A DNA stretch of 64,000 bases from Chitinophagaceae bacterium (GTDB lineage Bacteria > Bacteroidota > Bacteroidia > Chitinophagales > UBA10324), in the NCBI GenBank assembly GCA_947474435.1, contig CANJII010000011.1, forward strand, positions 1 through 64,000, written 5' to 3'. Of this stretch, positions 45,272 to 53,768 are shown piece by piece. The notes below the pieces were generated by a model. It was not told where the DNA came from and searched no databases. It saw nothing but the letters and a program-made list of their open reading frames with translations. Made by a program: the position numbers and the translations under genes. How positions within the stretch are numbered: the stretch's first letter is position 1; every line of letters begins with the position of its first letter.

Positions 45272-47131
45272 TTAATCAGCTTTAATTTCTTTTCGCCAGT
45301 CGTTTTTTTCTTTCCATTCCGGCTGGTCTGATTTTTTGAAAAGAAAATTTTCTATTACCAGGTAATCCATTTCGGTTCGCATGAAGCAACGGTAAGCATC
45401 GGCAGGAGTCAGCACAATGGGTTCGCCGCGCACATTAAAACTTGTATTCACTATCAAACCATAACCGGTTAACTGTTTGAATGAATTAATCAGTTTCCAG
45501 TAACGCTCGTTGGTTTCTTTATGAACAGTTTGAATGCGCGCAGAAAAATCAAGATGTGTAACAGCCTGTATTTTACTTCTGATGCAGTACAATTTTTCCA
45601 TCATGGGCATTTCATGATAGTTGTTGGGCATTGGAGTTTGTAAATCTTTTTTCACCTGCGCCACCAACAACATGTAGGGTGAAATAGAATCGAGTTCAAA
45701 ATATTTTGTGCAATCTTCTGCAAGTACAGATGGAGCAAACGGACGAAACCCTTCCCTGTATTTTATTTTCAGGTTCAGTTTTTTCTGCATATCTGCATTT
45801 CTTGCATCACCTAAAATGCTTCGGTTTCCCAACGCGCGTGGACCAAATTCATTTCTTCCCTGAAACCATCCAATCACATTTCCATCTGCAATTAACGATG
45901 CAACTTCATTGGCAAGTAAATCAAAATCTGATACAATGGTTTTCACCGCTTTATTTTTCCGGCACATCAATTCAATTTCTTTGTCAGAATAATCAGGGCC
46001 GAGATAAGAACCCTTCATTGAATCGGTGGGTGAAACTGTTCTTGGCTGTTCAAAATATATGTAATGAACTGCAAGTGCAGCACCCAAAGCACCACCTGCA
46101 TCGCCGGCGGCAGGTTGTATGTATATGTTGTCGAACTTTTTTGTAGGAACTAATTTCCCATTAGCAACGCAGTTAAGTGCAACTCCACCTGCCAGACATA
46201 GGTTTTTAGAATTCGTTAACCGCATGGCTGTTTCCGCCATCAGCAAAACAATTTCTTCGGTTACATATTGAATGGCATAAGCTAAATCGCAATGGTGTTG
46301 TTCCAGTTCTGCTTCTGATTCTCTTCTTTTGAATCCGAAAAGTTTTTCAAACTTATCGTCATAAACCATTCGTAAACCGGTGGCGTATTGAAAATATTTC
46401 TGATTCAGTTGAATGGAGCCATCCGGTTTTATATCAACCAGATTTTCTTTAATGATTTTTATAAAATTTTTTGTGCGCTCAGCATCAGGATTTCCATAAG
46501 GTGCTAATCCCATTAATTTATATTCACCGGAATTTACAACGAACCCTATGTAGTAAGTAAAAGCAGAATACAATAAACCAACCGAGTGAGGGAATCGCAA
46601 CTCCTTGAGAATTTTCAGTTGATTGTTTTTCCCATGAGCAATGGAGGCGGTTGTCCATTCACCTACTCCATCAATTGTAAGAACTGCTGATTCGATAAAC
46701 GGCGATGGATAAAAAGCACTTGCAGCATGTGATAAGTGGTGTTCGGGAAATAAGAGTTTTAATTTTTTAGAGTCATAAGCTTCAATTTTCTTCAGCTCAT
46801 CTTTAATTATTTTTTTGATAAACATTTTCTCCTTCACCCACACCGGAATTGATAACAAAAATGATTTCAATCCATGTGGTGAATAATTATAATAAGTTTC
46901 AAGAAGCCGCTCAAATTTTAAAAGTGGTTTATCATAAAAAACAACGGCATCCAATTCATCTATTGAAAGTCCTGCATATTCCAAACAATATTTAACAGCA
47001 TTGACCGGAAAATCAGGGGTATGTTTTTTTCTGGTAAATCTTTCTTCCTGAGCAGCCGCAATAATTTCACCATTCACAACAAGGGCAGCTGCTGAATCGT
47101 GATAAAATGCGGAGATGCCTAATATTTTCAT
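45272..47131 (-). CDS. NodU/CmcH-family O-carbamoyltransferase
   Basis: This 619-residue enzyme transfers a carbamoyl group from carbamoyl phosphate, through carbamoyl-adenylate, to a hydroxyl. The N-terminal Kae1-like domain has ILGISAFYHDSAAALV, QEERFTRKKHTPDFP, FPEHHLSHAASAFYPSPF (iron-binding His residues) and LTIDGVGEWTTAS. The C-terminal YrdC-like domain has GWFQGRNEFGPRALGNRSIL, YREGFRPFAPSVL and the final NTSFNVRGEPIV. Family members act on antibiotics, Nod factors or glycans. With DUF5989 and SxtJ-like partners and no antibiotic genes nearby, a surface glycan or lipid acceptor is more likely here; that is inference. Confidence 0.93.
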   Translation of the reverse strand: MKILGISAFYHDSAAALVVNGEIIAAAQEERFTRKKHTPDFPVNAVKYCLEYAGLSIDELDAVVFYDKPLLKFERLLETYYNYSPHGLKSFLLSIPVWVKEKMFIKKIIKDELKKIEAYDSKKLKLLFPEHHLSHAASAFYPSPFIESAVLTIDGVGEWTTASIAHGKNNQLKILKELRFPHSVGLLYSAFTYYIGFVVNSGEYKLMGLAPYGNPDAERTKNFIKIIKENLVDIKPDGSIQLNQKYFQYATGLRMVYDDKFEKLFGFKRRESEAELEQHHCDLAYAIQYVTEEIVLLMAETAMRLTNSKNLCLAGGVALNCVANGKLVPTKKFDNIYIQPAAGDAGGALGAALAVHYIYFEQPRTVSPTDSMKGSYLGPDYSDKEIELMCRKNKAVKTIVSDFDLLANEVASLIADGNVIGWFQGRNEFGPRALGNRSILGDARNADMQKKLNLKIKYREGFRPFAPSVLAEDCTKYFELDSISPYMLLVAQVKKDLQTPMPNNYHEMPMMEKLYCIRSKIQAVTHLDFSARIQTVHKETNERYWKLINSFKQLTGYGLIVNTSFNVRGEPIVLTPADAYRCFMRTEMDYLVIENFLFKKSDQPEWKEKNDWRKEIKAD

Positions 47132-47159
47132 GAAAGCTGAAATAGTTTTTTAGCTCCAA

Positions 47160-47190
47160 CAAATATGATGGAACATGGCACAGTTCCAAA
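47160..47190 (-). promoter_or_regulatory. Promoter of the carbamoyltransferase operon, with an inverted repeat in the spacer
   Basis: On the minus strand TTTG is followed after 19 bp by CATATTTG, one mismatch from the -33/-7 consensus, 29 bp before the ATG. The spacer contains GGAAC-N8-GTTCC (47170-47187), which could be an operator. Confidence 0.55.
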
Positions 47191-47239
47191 ACGGTAATTA
47201 ATATTTGAGGTAATTTTTTACTTAAAAATTTTTATCGGG

Positions 47240-48991
47240 TTGTTTTTTACCTTGCACCAACAATTTATTTATCAGTTGAAATTTTTCCATTCTGAATTTT
47301 TTAATGAGGATAACCTGGTTGTACTAATTGTTGCAGCTGTTTCTTTGGTTTTACTTGTTGCTTTTCAATCTGAAATGCATGCCGGCGATTCGTTAAGTTT
47401 TGCATACGACATAAGTATCGGGCAAAAAATGGCTCACCCGCATCATTTACTTTTCTCTCCCATTGTTTGGCTATTGTTTAAAGCCGGAAGTTTATTCAGT
47501 CATAATTTTACGGCATTGGCTGCAGCCAAAATTCATAACATTTCCTGGGGAGTAACCGGAATTATTGTTGCTTTTTTTATCGGAAAAAAATTATTTGCCA
47601 ATCGTTTTCCCGCATTATTGCTTAGTCTGTTAATACTTGTTTCGCTTCAGTTTGTCATTTTTTCAAGTTCATGTGAAGTTTATATACCAGGCATGGTTTG
47701 CCTGATGGTGGTTTTTTATTTGTGCATTCCTGATTCAAAGGATGATACACGACAGGGAAATTATCGGGTCATCTTTTTTCTTTCTCTTGCCATTTTATAC
47801 AACCAGCCTTCCATACTTATTGTACCGGCATTAATCATTTACAATTTCACTCAAAAATCCGGATGGAAAAAAAACAAACCGATTTTCATTGCCGGACTGT
47901 TTGTCTTATTTATTTATATCATCACCTTCATCCTCCAGGAAAATTCTGTTTCACCGAAAAAATTTATAGAATTTGTTTTTGCTTACCTGGTTGGTGGCGA
48001 AAAAGGCTGGGGCGTTGTATCTAATATCAGCTTCAATGGATTTCTGACTCTGCTTCACAGTCAACTTTCCGTTATAATGAATATTGAAAACGATATTTAT
48101 CATTCACGGGTGTTTTTGTTTGGTTTTGTATTTTTAATTGCTATTTGCGGGCATTTATTTCAATATTATAAAAAAGCAGATTTTTATCATGAGCGATTGC
48201 TATTGGTTTTATGGATTTCAGGTTACGAGCTTTTTATTTTTTGGTGGACACCCGGTTACGAATTACTCATACCAATGATATTTCCTGTGTTGTTATTATT
48301 TGTATGGATGATTGCCGATTTCATGAAAATGATTTTAGAAAAAATAAAAAATCAGCGACTGAAAATTATTTCACTTACTGGGTTGATGCTGATTTGTTCA
48401 GCGGTACTTGGAAAAGTCTGGATGAAAAATTATCCGGTATTGAAGCAATATCACGAAGGGCCGGACCCTTCTAAACTTGAAGCTGACTGGGACTGGAAAA
48501 ATCTTGAACCGAATTATCAGATTATTCAGGGATATGGGCCGCAGATTGGATTATTATATTATCACCATTTCACTGAAACCATTGAGGTCGATCGATTACT
48601 TGCGTCTTTCTATTTTAATGAACCAATACCTGATTATTTAAAATTGAAACCCGGATATGGATGCATTGTTCCAAATTGGTTTTTAAATCCGTGGTATGAA
48701 AACAACGGAACATCGGGCATGAACCAACCTGAAGAATGGATGAATTACTTCAACTATTTATTTGATTATCATAAAATAAATGGCAGCGATTCTGTTGGTA
48801 TGAATCAGTTCACCATCATTGTTCCGAAAACAAAGGAGCAATTAGTATTGATTAAAATTTCTCCATTTCAAAAGGTTTATCCTACTATACAAGCGTTTAT
48901 GCAACATCTGGATTCGGCTTTTATAGCACTCAAATTAGATACTCAGCCAACTTACAGTAATATATTGTTGAAGCAATCTGAACTAAAATAA
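47240..48991 (+). CDS. Multispanning membrane protein, possibly GT-C-type glycosyltransferase
   Basis: About 11 membrane spans are followed by a soluble C-terminal part of about 170 residues. After the first span comes EMHAGDSLSFAYDISIGQ and then AHPHHLLFSPIVWLLF, an acidic/His loop in the place where GT-C glycosyltransferases keep their catalytic Asp. I do not recognise a specific family for this 583-residue protein. No ATG fits the N terminus; TTG at 47240 is the earliest reasonable start, and TTG at 47252 is an alternative. It diverges from the carbamoyltransferase operon and may act on the same glycan; this is inference. Confidence 0.7.
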   Translation: MFFTLHQQFIYQLKFFHSEFFNEDNLVVLIVAAVSLVLLVAFQSEMHAGDSLSFAYDISIGQKMAHPHHLLFSPIVWLLFKAGSLFSHNFTALAAAKIHNISWGVTGIIVAFFIGKKLFANRFPALLLSLLILVSLQFVIFSSSCEVYIPGMVCLMVVFYLCIPDSKDDTRQGNYRVIFFLSLAILYNQPSILIVPALIIYNFTQKSGWKKNKPIFIAGLFVLFIYIITFILQENSVSPKKFIEFVFAYLVGGEKGWGVVSNISFNGFLTLLHSQLSVIMNIENDIYHSRVFLFGFVFLIAICGHLFQYYKKADFYHERLLLVLWISGYELFIFWWTPGYELLIPMIFPVLLLFVWMIADFMKMILEKIKNQRLKIISLTGLMLICSAVLGKVWMKNYPVLKQYHEGPDPSKLEADWDWKNLEPNYQIIQGYGPQIGLLYYHHFTETIEVDRLLASFYFNEPIPDYLKLKPGYGCIVPNWFLNPWYENNGTSGMNQPEEWMNYFNYLFDYHKINGSDSVGMNQFTIIVPKTKEQLVLIKISPFQKVYPTIQAFMQHLDSAFIALKLDTQPTYSNILLKQSELK

Positions 48992-49196
48992 TCAGCATTA
49001 ATCTGCTGGTCTATGTATCAAATTTTATTTTAAATTCCCCATTAAATAAATTTGAAATTTTATAAAAGTAAAGAAGGATAATTTTTATCATTTGATATTT
49101 AAATAAAACTTCCCTTTTTTGCATTGAATCATTTTTGATGCCTGCATTAATTCAATTCTACTTCTCTATTTTCGCACCGCAATTTCACCAACTACA

Positions 49197-50402
49197 ATGA
49201 GCAAGCAGGAACACATAACACTTTCGTCAGATTCAATAGAGAAGCAAACCATTACTCTCAACATCGGACCAACTCATCCTGCAACTCATGGCGTGTTTCA
49301 AAATATTGTTGAAATAGATGGAGAAAGAATAGTCAGCGGCGATTCAACCATCGGATATATACACCGTGCGTTTGAAAAAATTGCCGAACATCGTCCGTTT
49401 TATCAGGTAACACCACTAACCGACCGATTAAATTACTGCAGCTCACCAATCAATAACATGGGCTGGCACATGACCGTTGAAAAATTGCTGGGAGTGCAGG
49501 TTCCGAAGCGTGCGCAATACCTGCGTGTTATAATTATGGAACTCGCACGCATTGCCGATCACATAGTTTGCAACAGTGTTATTGGCGTTGACACCGGCGC
49601 ACTCACAGGTTTCACATATGTGATTCAGTGGCGCGAAAAAATTTATGAGATATGGGAAGAAGTTTGTGGTGCTCGACTCACAACAAACATTGGTAGAGTA
49701 GGAGGAATGGAGCGCGACTTCAATGATATTGCTTTTAAAAAACTCGAAACATTTCTGAAAGATTTTCCGAAAGGGTGGACTGAGTTTGAAAATTTATTAA
49801 CGCGCAACAGAATATTTATGGATCGTACACGCACGGTTCCAACCACACCTGAGTTTGCTTTACAATATGGTTTCACAGGGCCAAACCTTCGTGCCACAGG
49901 TGTTGATTATGATGTTCGCGTCATGAGTCCATACAGTAGTTACGAAGATTTTGATTTCAATATTCCCGTTGGAACCAAGGGCGATACTTACGATCGGTTT
50001 CAGGTTCGCAATCAGGAAATACGCGAGAGCTTAAAAATCATTCGTCAGGCGTTGGATAAATTACCTGCCGGTCCTTATCATGCCGATGCACCGCAATTTT
50101 ATTTACCGCCGAAAGAAGAAGTTTATAATAACATGGAAGCGCTCATCTATCATTTCAAAATTGTGATGGGTGAAATTGATGCACCAAAAGGAGAAGTGTA
50201 TCATTCGGTTGAGGGAGGCAATGGTGAGTTGGGATTTTATTTAATCAGCGATGGTGGCCGTGCCGCTTACCGTTTGCATTTCCGTCGCCCGTGTTTTATT
50301 TATTATCAGGCATTTACTGAAATGGTAAAGGGTTGCCTGCTCTCTGATGCAATTGTTGCCATGAGTAGCTTGAATATTATTGCAGGTGAGTTGGATGCTT
50401 AA
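49197..50402 (+). CDS. nuoD: NADH-quinone oxidoreductase subunit D
   Basis: This 49-kDa-type subunit of respiratory complex I forms part of the quinone site on the peripheral arm. The 401-residue chain has TLNIGPTHPATHGVF, YIHRAFEKIAEHRPFYQ, TDRLNYCSSPINNMGWHMTV, RVGGMERDF, TGPNLRATGVDYDVR and PKGEVYHSVEGGNGELGFYL, ending at the invariant AGELDA. TATTTTCGCACC upstream resembles a -7 element, which suggests its own promoter. nuoA, B and C, which normally precede nuoD, are not here; the upstream gene is unrelated. Confidence 0.95.
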   Translation: MSKQEHITLSSDSIEKQTITLNIGPTHPATHGVFQNIVEIDGERIVSGDSTIGYIHRAFEKIAEHRPFYQVTPLTDRLNYCSSPINNMGWHMTVEKLLGVQVPKRAQYLRVIIMELARIADHIVCNSVIGVDTGALTGFTYVIQWREKIYEIWEEVCGARLTTNIGRVGGMERDFNDIAFKKLETFLKDFPKGWTEFENLLTRNRIFMDRTRTVPTTPEFALQYGFTGPNLRATGVDYDVRVMSPYSSYEDFDFNIPVGTKGDTYDRFQVRNQEIRESLKIIRQALDKLPAGPYHADAPQFYLPPKEEVYNNMEALIYHFKIVMGEIDAPKGEVYHSVEGGNGELGFYLISDGGRAAYRLHFRRPCFIYYQAFTEMVKGCLLSDAIVAMSSLNIIAGELDA

Positions 50403-50403
50403 A

Positions 50404-50450
50404 TTTGATATGATGATTTGGAGATTTGATAATTTGATGATGAAGTTCGT
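50404..50450 (+). repeat. TTTGATGA-type short repeat between nuoD and nuoE
   Basis: ATTTGATATGATGATTTGGA and the following GATTTGATAATTTGATGATG repeat the unit (A)TTTGATGAT with small changes. It fills much of the 95-bp nuoD-nuoE gap. Repeats of this kind are frequent between Bacteroidota genes. Confidence 0.6.
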
Positions 50451-50497
50451 AAGCAATAGTTTTTTGATTTTTAATATTTAATTTTTGATTTAATAAA

Positions 50498-51025
50498 ATG
50501 CTTGCAGTAAAAACAAACAAACCGGTCGAGCTCACTGAAGAAATTCAGAACCAGATTCGTGGCGTGATGGAACAATATCCCGAAGGAAAAAGTAAATCAG
50601 CCTTGTTGCCGGTGTTACACATTGTGCAGAATGAAAATGAAGGATGGCTGAGTGTGGAGGCAATGGATAAAGTTGCAGAGATGATGAACCTTCGACCGAT
50701 AGAAGTTTATGAAGTTGCTTCCTTTTATTCCATGTGCAATTTGAAACCGGTTGGAAAATTCCTGTTGGAAGTTTGTCACACCGGCCCTTGTGCCATTATG
50801 AAAGGAGAGTGGTTGGTTGATTACCTGAAAAAGAAATTGAAAATAAATGTTGGCGAAACAACTGCTGATGGAGTGTTCACTTTAAAAACTGTTGAATGCC
50901 TCGGTGCGTGTGGTTATGCGCCCATGATGCAAATCGGAGAATATTATTACGAGCATTTAACCTCAGAAGAAAAAGTTGATAAGTTGCTGGATGATTTTAG
51001 AATGAAAAATATTGGGAATAATTAA
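50498..51025 (+). CDS. nuoE: NADH-quinone oxidoreductase subunit E
   Basis: This is the 24-kDa subunit of complex I, holding the N1a [2Fe-2S] cluster. The 175-residue protein has LLPVLHIVQNENEGWLSVEA, EVYEVASFYSMCNLKPVGKF, then the cluster ligands in VCHTGPCAIMKG (C-x4-C) and ECLGACGYAPMMQIG (C-x3-C). All four Cys are present. It follows nuoD by 95 bp. Instead of nuoF, the minus-strand bat operon follows, the two stop codons overlapping by 4 bp. Confidence 0.95.
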   Translation: MLAVKTNKPVELTEEIQNQIRGVMEQYPEGKSKSALLPVLHIVQNENEGWLSVEAMDKVAEMMNLRPIEVYEVASFYSMCNLKPVGKFLLEVCHTGPCAIMKGEWLVDYLKKKLKINVGETTADGVFTLKTVECLGACGYAPMMQIGEYYYEHLTSEEKVDKLLDDFRMKNIGNN

Positions 51026-51843
51026 ATCCTTTCAAAATTTCCATTTTCAATCCATCCTACTTTACCATCATCCAACCTGATTTTATTCCAGTTGCCAACT
51101 TTATCGAGTAGGTGTAATTTGGTTCCTTCATGGATCAGAAATAAATCGTTTGAATCTGCATCAGGGGCGCTTTTCACATTTACACTTGAAACCATCAGTA
51201 CTGCATCTTTTGAATTCTGTTCCATATTTTTCTGATGAATGGCAAGTGCTAAAAAAATAATTGATGAGACAAGAAACAGAAATGTCAGCAGATTCGAAAT
51301 GCGATTTCTTCCAATGAAAAAAGAAATGGTAAAAACAAGAATGGAAAGCCAGATGGCAATCATCGAATAAATTCCCCAGCCGTTTGAAGTATTGAACGAA
51401 ATAAAATTGTTCCACCAATTGATTACTGCAAGTTGCTGAATGGGTTGAATTTTATCTACACAATTGTATTGAGCTAAAATTAAATTGTGTTGTATGTCAT
51501 CATCATTCGGCGAAAGTTTAAGTGCGCGCTCATAAGCCAAAACAGATTTCCCAACTGCATTTAATTTGTAATAACAATTCCCCAGATTGTAAAACACTTC
51601 AGCATTCTTGTATCCCTGTGAAATAATTTTTTCGTACTCGCCAACTGCTTTATCAAACTGATTTGATTTGTAAAACTCATTTGCTGATTTATAAAGTTGA
51701 TCTGTTGACTGGGCATTTGCAATTGAAAATAAATTGCATGCAATGAAATATATAATTGAAGAAACAAATCCGATGAGACCTTTGGGAAGAATAAAGTCTC
51801 TCCCCCTGGGGGAGAGACTTAGAGTGGGGCTATTTAATTTCAT
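51022..51843 (-). CDS. batE: BatE-like TPR and SH3 protein
   Basis: This 273-residue protein has an N-terminal hydrophobic signal (GFVSSIIYFIACNLFSIANA). TPR helices follow (LYKSANEFYKSNQFDKAVGE, VFYNLGNCYYKLNAVGKSVL), then two membrane spans (YSMIAIWLSILVFTISFF, LLTFLFLVSSIIFLALAI) and a C-terminal SH3b domain (VNVKSAPDADSNDLFLIHEG, GKVGWIENGNFERI). This is the layout of the BatE aerotolerance protein. The ATG at 51843 overlaps the batD stop by 14 bp. The residues NSPTLSLSPRGRDFILPKGL before the hydrophobic core are encoded mainly by a palindromic repeat. Confidence 0.85.
   Translation of the reverse strand: MKLNSPTLSLSPRGRDFILPKGLIGFVSSIIYFIACNLFSIANAQSTDQLYKSANEFYKSNQFDKAVGEYEKIISQGYKNAEVFYNLGNCYYKLNAVGKSVLAYERALKLSPNDDDIQHNLILAQYNCVDKIQPIQQLAVINWWNNFISFNTSNGWGIYSMIAIWLSILVFTISFFIGRNRISNLLTFLFLVSSIIFLALAIHQKNMEQNSKDAVLMVSSVNVKSAPDADSNDLFLIHEGTKLHLLDKVGNWNKIRLDDGKVGWIENGNFERI
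51794..51820. repeat. 27-bp palindromic repeat inside the batE reading frame
   Basis: AAGTCTCTCCCCC and GGGGGAGAGACTT form a perfect 13-bp inverted repeat around a single central T. It lies in frame in the first codons of batE and is much richer in GC than its surroundings. Palindromes built on CTCTCCCC/GGGGAGAG are common between Bacteroidota genes. Confidence 0.85.
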
Positions 51844-53734
51844 CTTCAAGGTCTGCAATTAAATTCAGTGCGGTGGTGTAATTATTTTTCATTTCCGAAT
51901 CGTCACTTGATGGTGAATAGAGTGATAATTCACAAGTGCTGATGAGTTGCTGCAATTTCAAAATGGTTTCTGCTTTCACATTCTTGGCTAATAATTTCTC
52001 CTCTGCATTTTCTTTTGAAAGTTCAGCCATATCAATATTTAACTTGTGACTGATGTATCCCCACATTGCTTTTGATACTTCATCGTAAAAATTCTTTTTG
52101 TCATGATGTGTTAAATGTTTTTCTGCAACACTCAATCTTTTCTTCGCCAGCTTCATTGCTTTTCTTCGCTTGCTTCCAACAATATCAGCAGCTAATTTTT
52201 CATTTCGTTTCTTGAAGGTTATCAATCCAATGAAAGCAAAAAACGGAATGGAATACAAGGCGATAAATCCCATGGAACCGAAAAATGAATTTTCATTTTT
52301 ATTAAAATCGGGGAAAGAAGTATTAATGTAACGAATGTCTTCGCCAAGAATGGAAACATCCTGTTGATTATTTATTGAAGTGGAATTTCCATTGCTGTTT
52401 TTCGATGGCTCACCTGTAACCTTCAATGGAAATTCCGGTGATGAAATGGTGAAATATTTTCCCTGCGCAGGATCAAAATAAGAAAAGGATTGACTACTGA
52501 TTTTAAAATCGCCGGGCAAACGAGGCACAATTAAAAAATCATATTGCTTCGAACCGCTGATTCCTGATTCACTATTGATTATGTTTTCTTTCAACTTGGG
52601 GTCATACATTTCAAAACCATTTGGCAATTCAAATTTTGGTGCTTCAATCAGATTCAGATTTCCTTCCCCTGAAATTTTTATGGTATAAGTTACTGCGTCA
52701 TCAGTCTTTGCTTCTTTGTTTGATAGGGATGTGGCGAAATTGAATTGACCAACTGCACCGGCAAAGTCCTTTGGTTTTTCATTTTCTGGTAATGATTTAA
52801 CATATACTGTTACTGCATTTGTTTTTAAACTCAGTGGAACATTGTGTTGCTGACCGAAACCAAAAAAACCTCCTTTTGATTGAGTTACTACCTGCGCCAC
52901 GGTTGAAACCTCCGCCGATGAAATGGTTAATGTGCCAGATCGCTGCGGATATAAATTGTATTTCAAAACATCCATTACATAAAACTGCTTGCCGTTTATA
53001 TTCTCAATGGTTTGTTTTCGTTTTGGATCGAGTTCTACTTCTTTATTCCAGAAGCCTTCCATTGATGGCGACTTACTTAAATTAAATCCAGAGAGGTTTT
53101 GCCGGAAATAAAGCTTGTATGTAGCTGTCAGCATTTCACCCTGATAAACTGAATTTTTACTCAGCACCACTTTGACAAATACATCATCCTTGATTTGCTT
53201 TTTTAAATCATCAATAGATGTTTGCGATTCCTGTTGTTGACCTGAGCCAAATGGATCGTTAAAGAATGGATCATTAAAAGGGTCGTTTTGATTTTGTTGT
53301 TTTTGTTTTTGCGCTGAAGGAGGTGTTACTGTAATAGTGACTTCATTCGAATACAATATTGTTCCTCCTGCATTAATACTTGCCTTGCCGATTTTAAATG
53401 ATCCTTGCTTTTTTGGTCGAAGAACATAAGTGTAAGTTTCGGATTGCGATACATTACCATTCATAATGGTTGTGCTGGACGATGTACTTGGACCACCCAC
53501 AATTGTGAAATCATTTATTGAAGGCAATTGCAGATTTTTTCCCTTACTGTTTTGCAAAGTAAAACTCAAATTGAAATTCTGATTTTCAGGAATTGAACTT
53601 GTCGCTGTTGCTGAAAATTTTGTTTGAGCAATAACCGTATTCCAATTAAAAATTGCCGCAATAAATAACAGTAGATAAATACATGATGTACTTCGGAACA
53701 TTTCAGAGTTTAAAAGCAGGCTTCTCCTAAGCAT
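51830..53734 (-). CDS. batD: BatD-family protein
   Basis: This 634-residue protein has a signal peptide, two or three Ig-like domains (FSATATSSIPENQNFNLSFT, TYVLRPKKQGSFKIGKASIN, VVLSKNSVYQGEMLTATYKL, LIEAPKFELPNGFEMYDPKL), a membrane span near residue 490 (FIALYSIPFFAFIGLITF) and a cytoplasmic helical tail. This is the BatD (oxygen-tolerance) architecture. The ATG at 53734 is taken as start; a TTG at 53788 would overlap the upstream gene by 20 bp. The middle holds a low-complexity NDPFNDPFFNDPFGSGQQQ stretch. Confidence 0.85.
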   Translation of the reverse strand: MLRRSLLLNSEMFRSTSCIYLLLFIAAIFNWNTVIAQTKFSATATSSIPENQNFNLSFTLQNSKGKNLQLPSINDFTIVGGPSTSSSTTIMNGNVSQSETYTYVLRPKKQGSFKIGKASINAGGTILYSNEVTITVTPPSAQKQKQQNQNDPFNDPFFNDPFGSGQQQESQTSIDDLKKQIKDDVFVKVVLSKNSVYQGEMLTATYKLYFRQNLSGFNLSKSPSMEGFWNKEVELDPKRKQTIENINGKQFYVMDVLKYNLYPQRSGTLTISSAEVSTVAQVVTQSKGGFFGFGQQHNVPLSLKTNAVTVYVKSLPENEKPKDFAGAVGQFNFATSLSNKEAKTDDAVTYTIKISGEGNLNLIEAPKFELPNGFEMYDPKLKENIINSESGISGSKQYDFLIVPRLPGDFKISSQSFSYFDPAQGKYFTISSPEFPLKVTGEPSKNSNGNSTSINNQQDVSILGEDIRYINTSFPDFNKNENSFFGSMGFIALYSIPFFAFIGLITFKKRNEKLAADIVGSKRRKAMKLAKKRLSVAEKHLTHHDKKNFYDEVSKAMWGYISHKLNIDMAELSKENAEEKLLAKNVKAETILKLQQLISTCELSLYSPSSDDSEMKNNYTTALNLIADLEDEIK

Positions 53735-53768
53735 TTTTATTAAATCTTGATTTTCATTTTTAAAAGGC

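Noticed and set aside
45272-47131. Carbamoyltransferase as part of an antibiotic or saxitoxin-like cluster
   Set aside because: No polyketide, peptide-synthetase or amidinotransferase genes are nearby; only DUF5989 and SxtJ-like partners are present.
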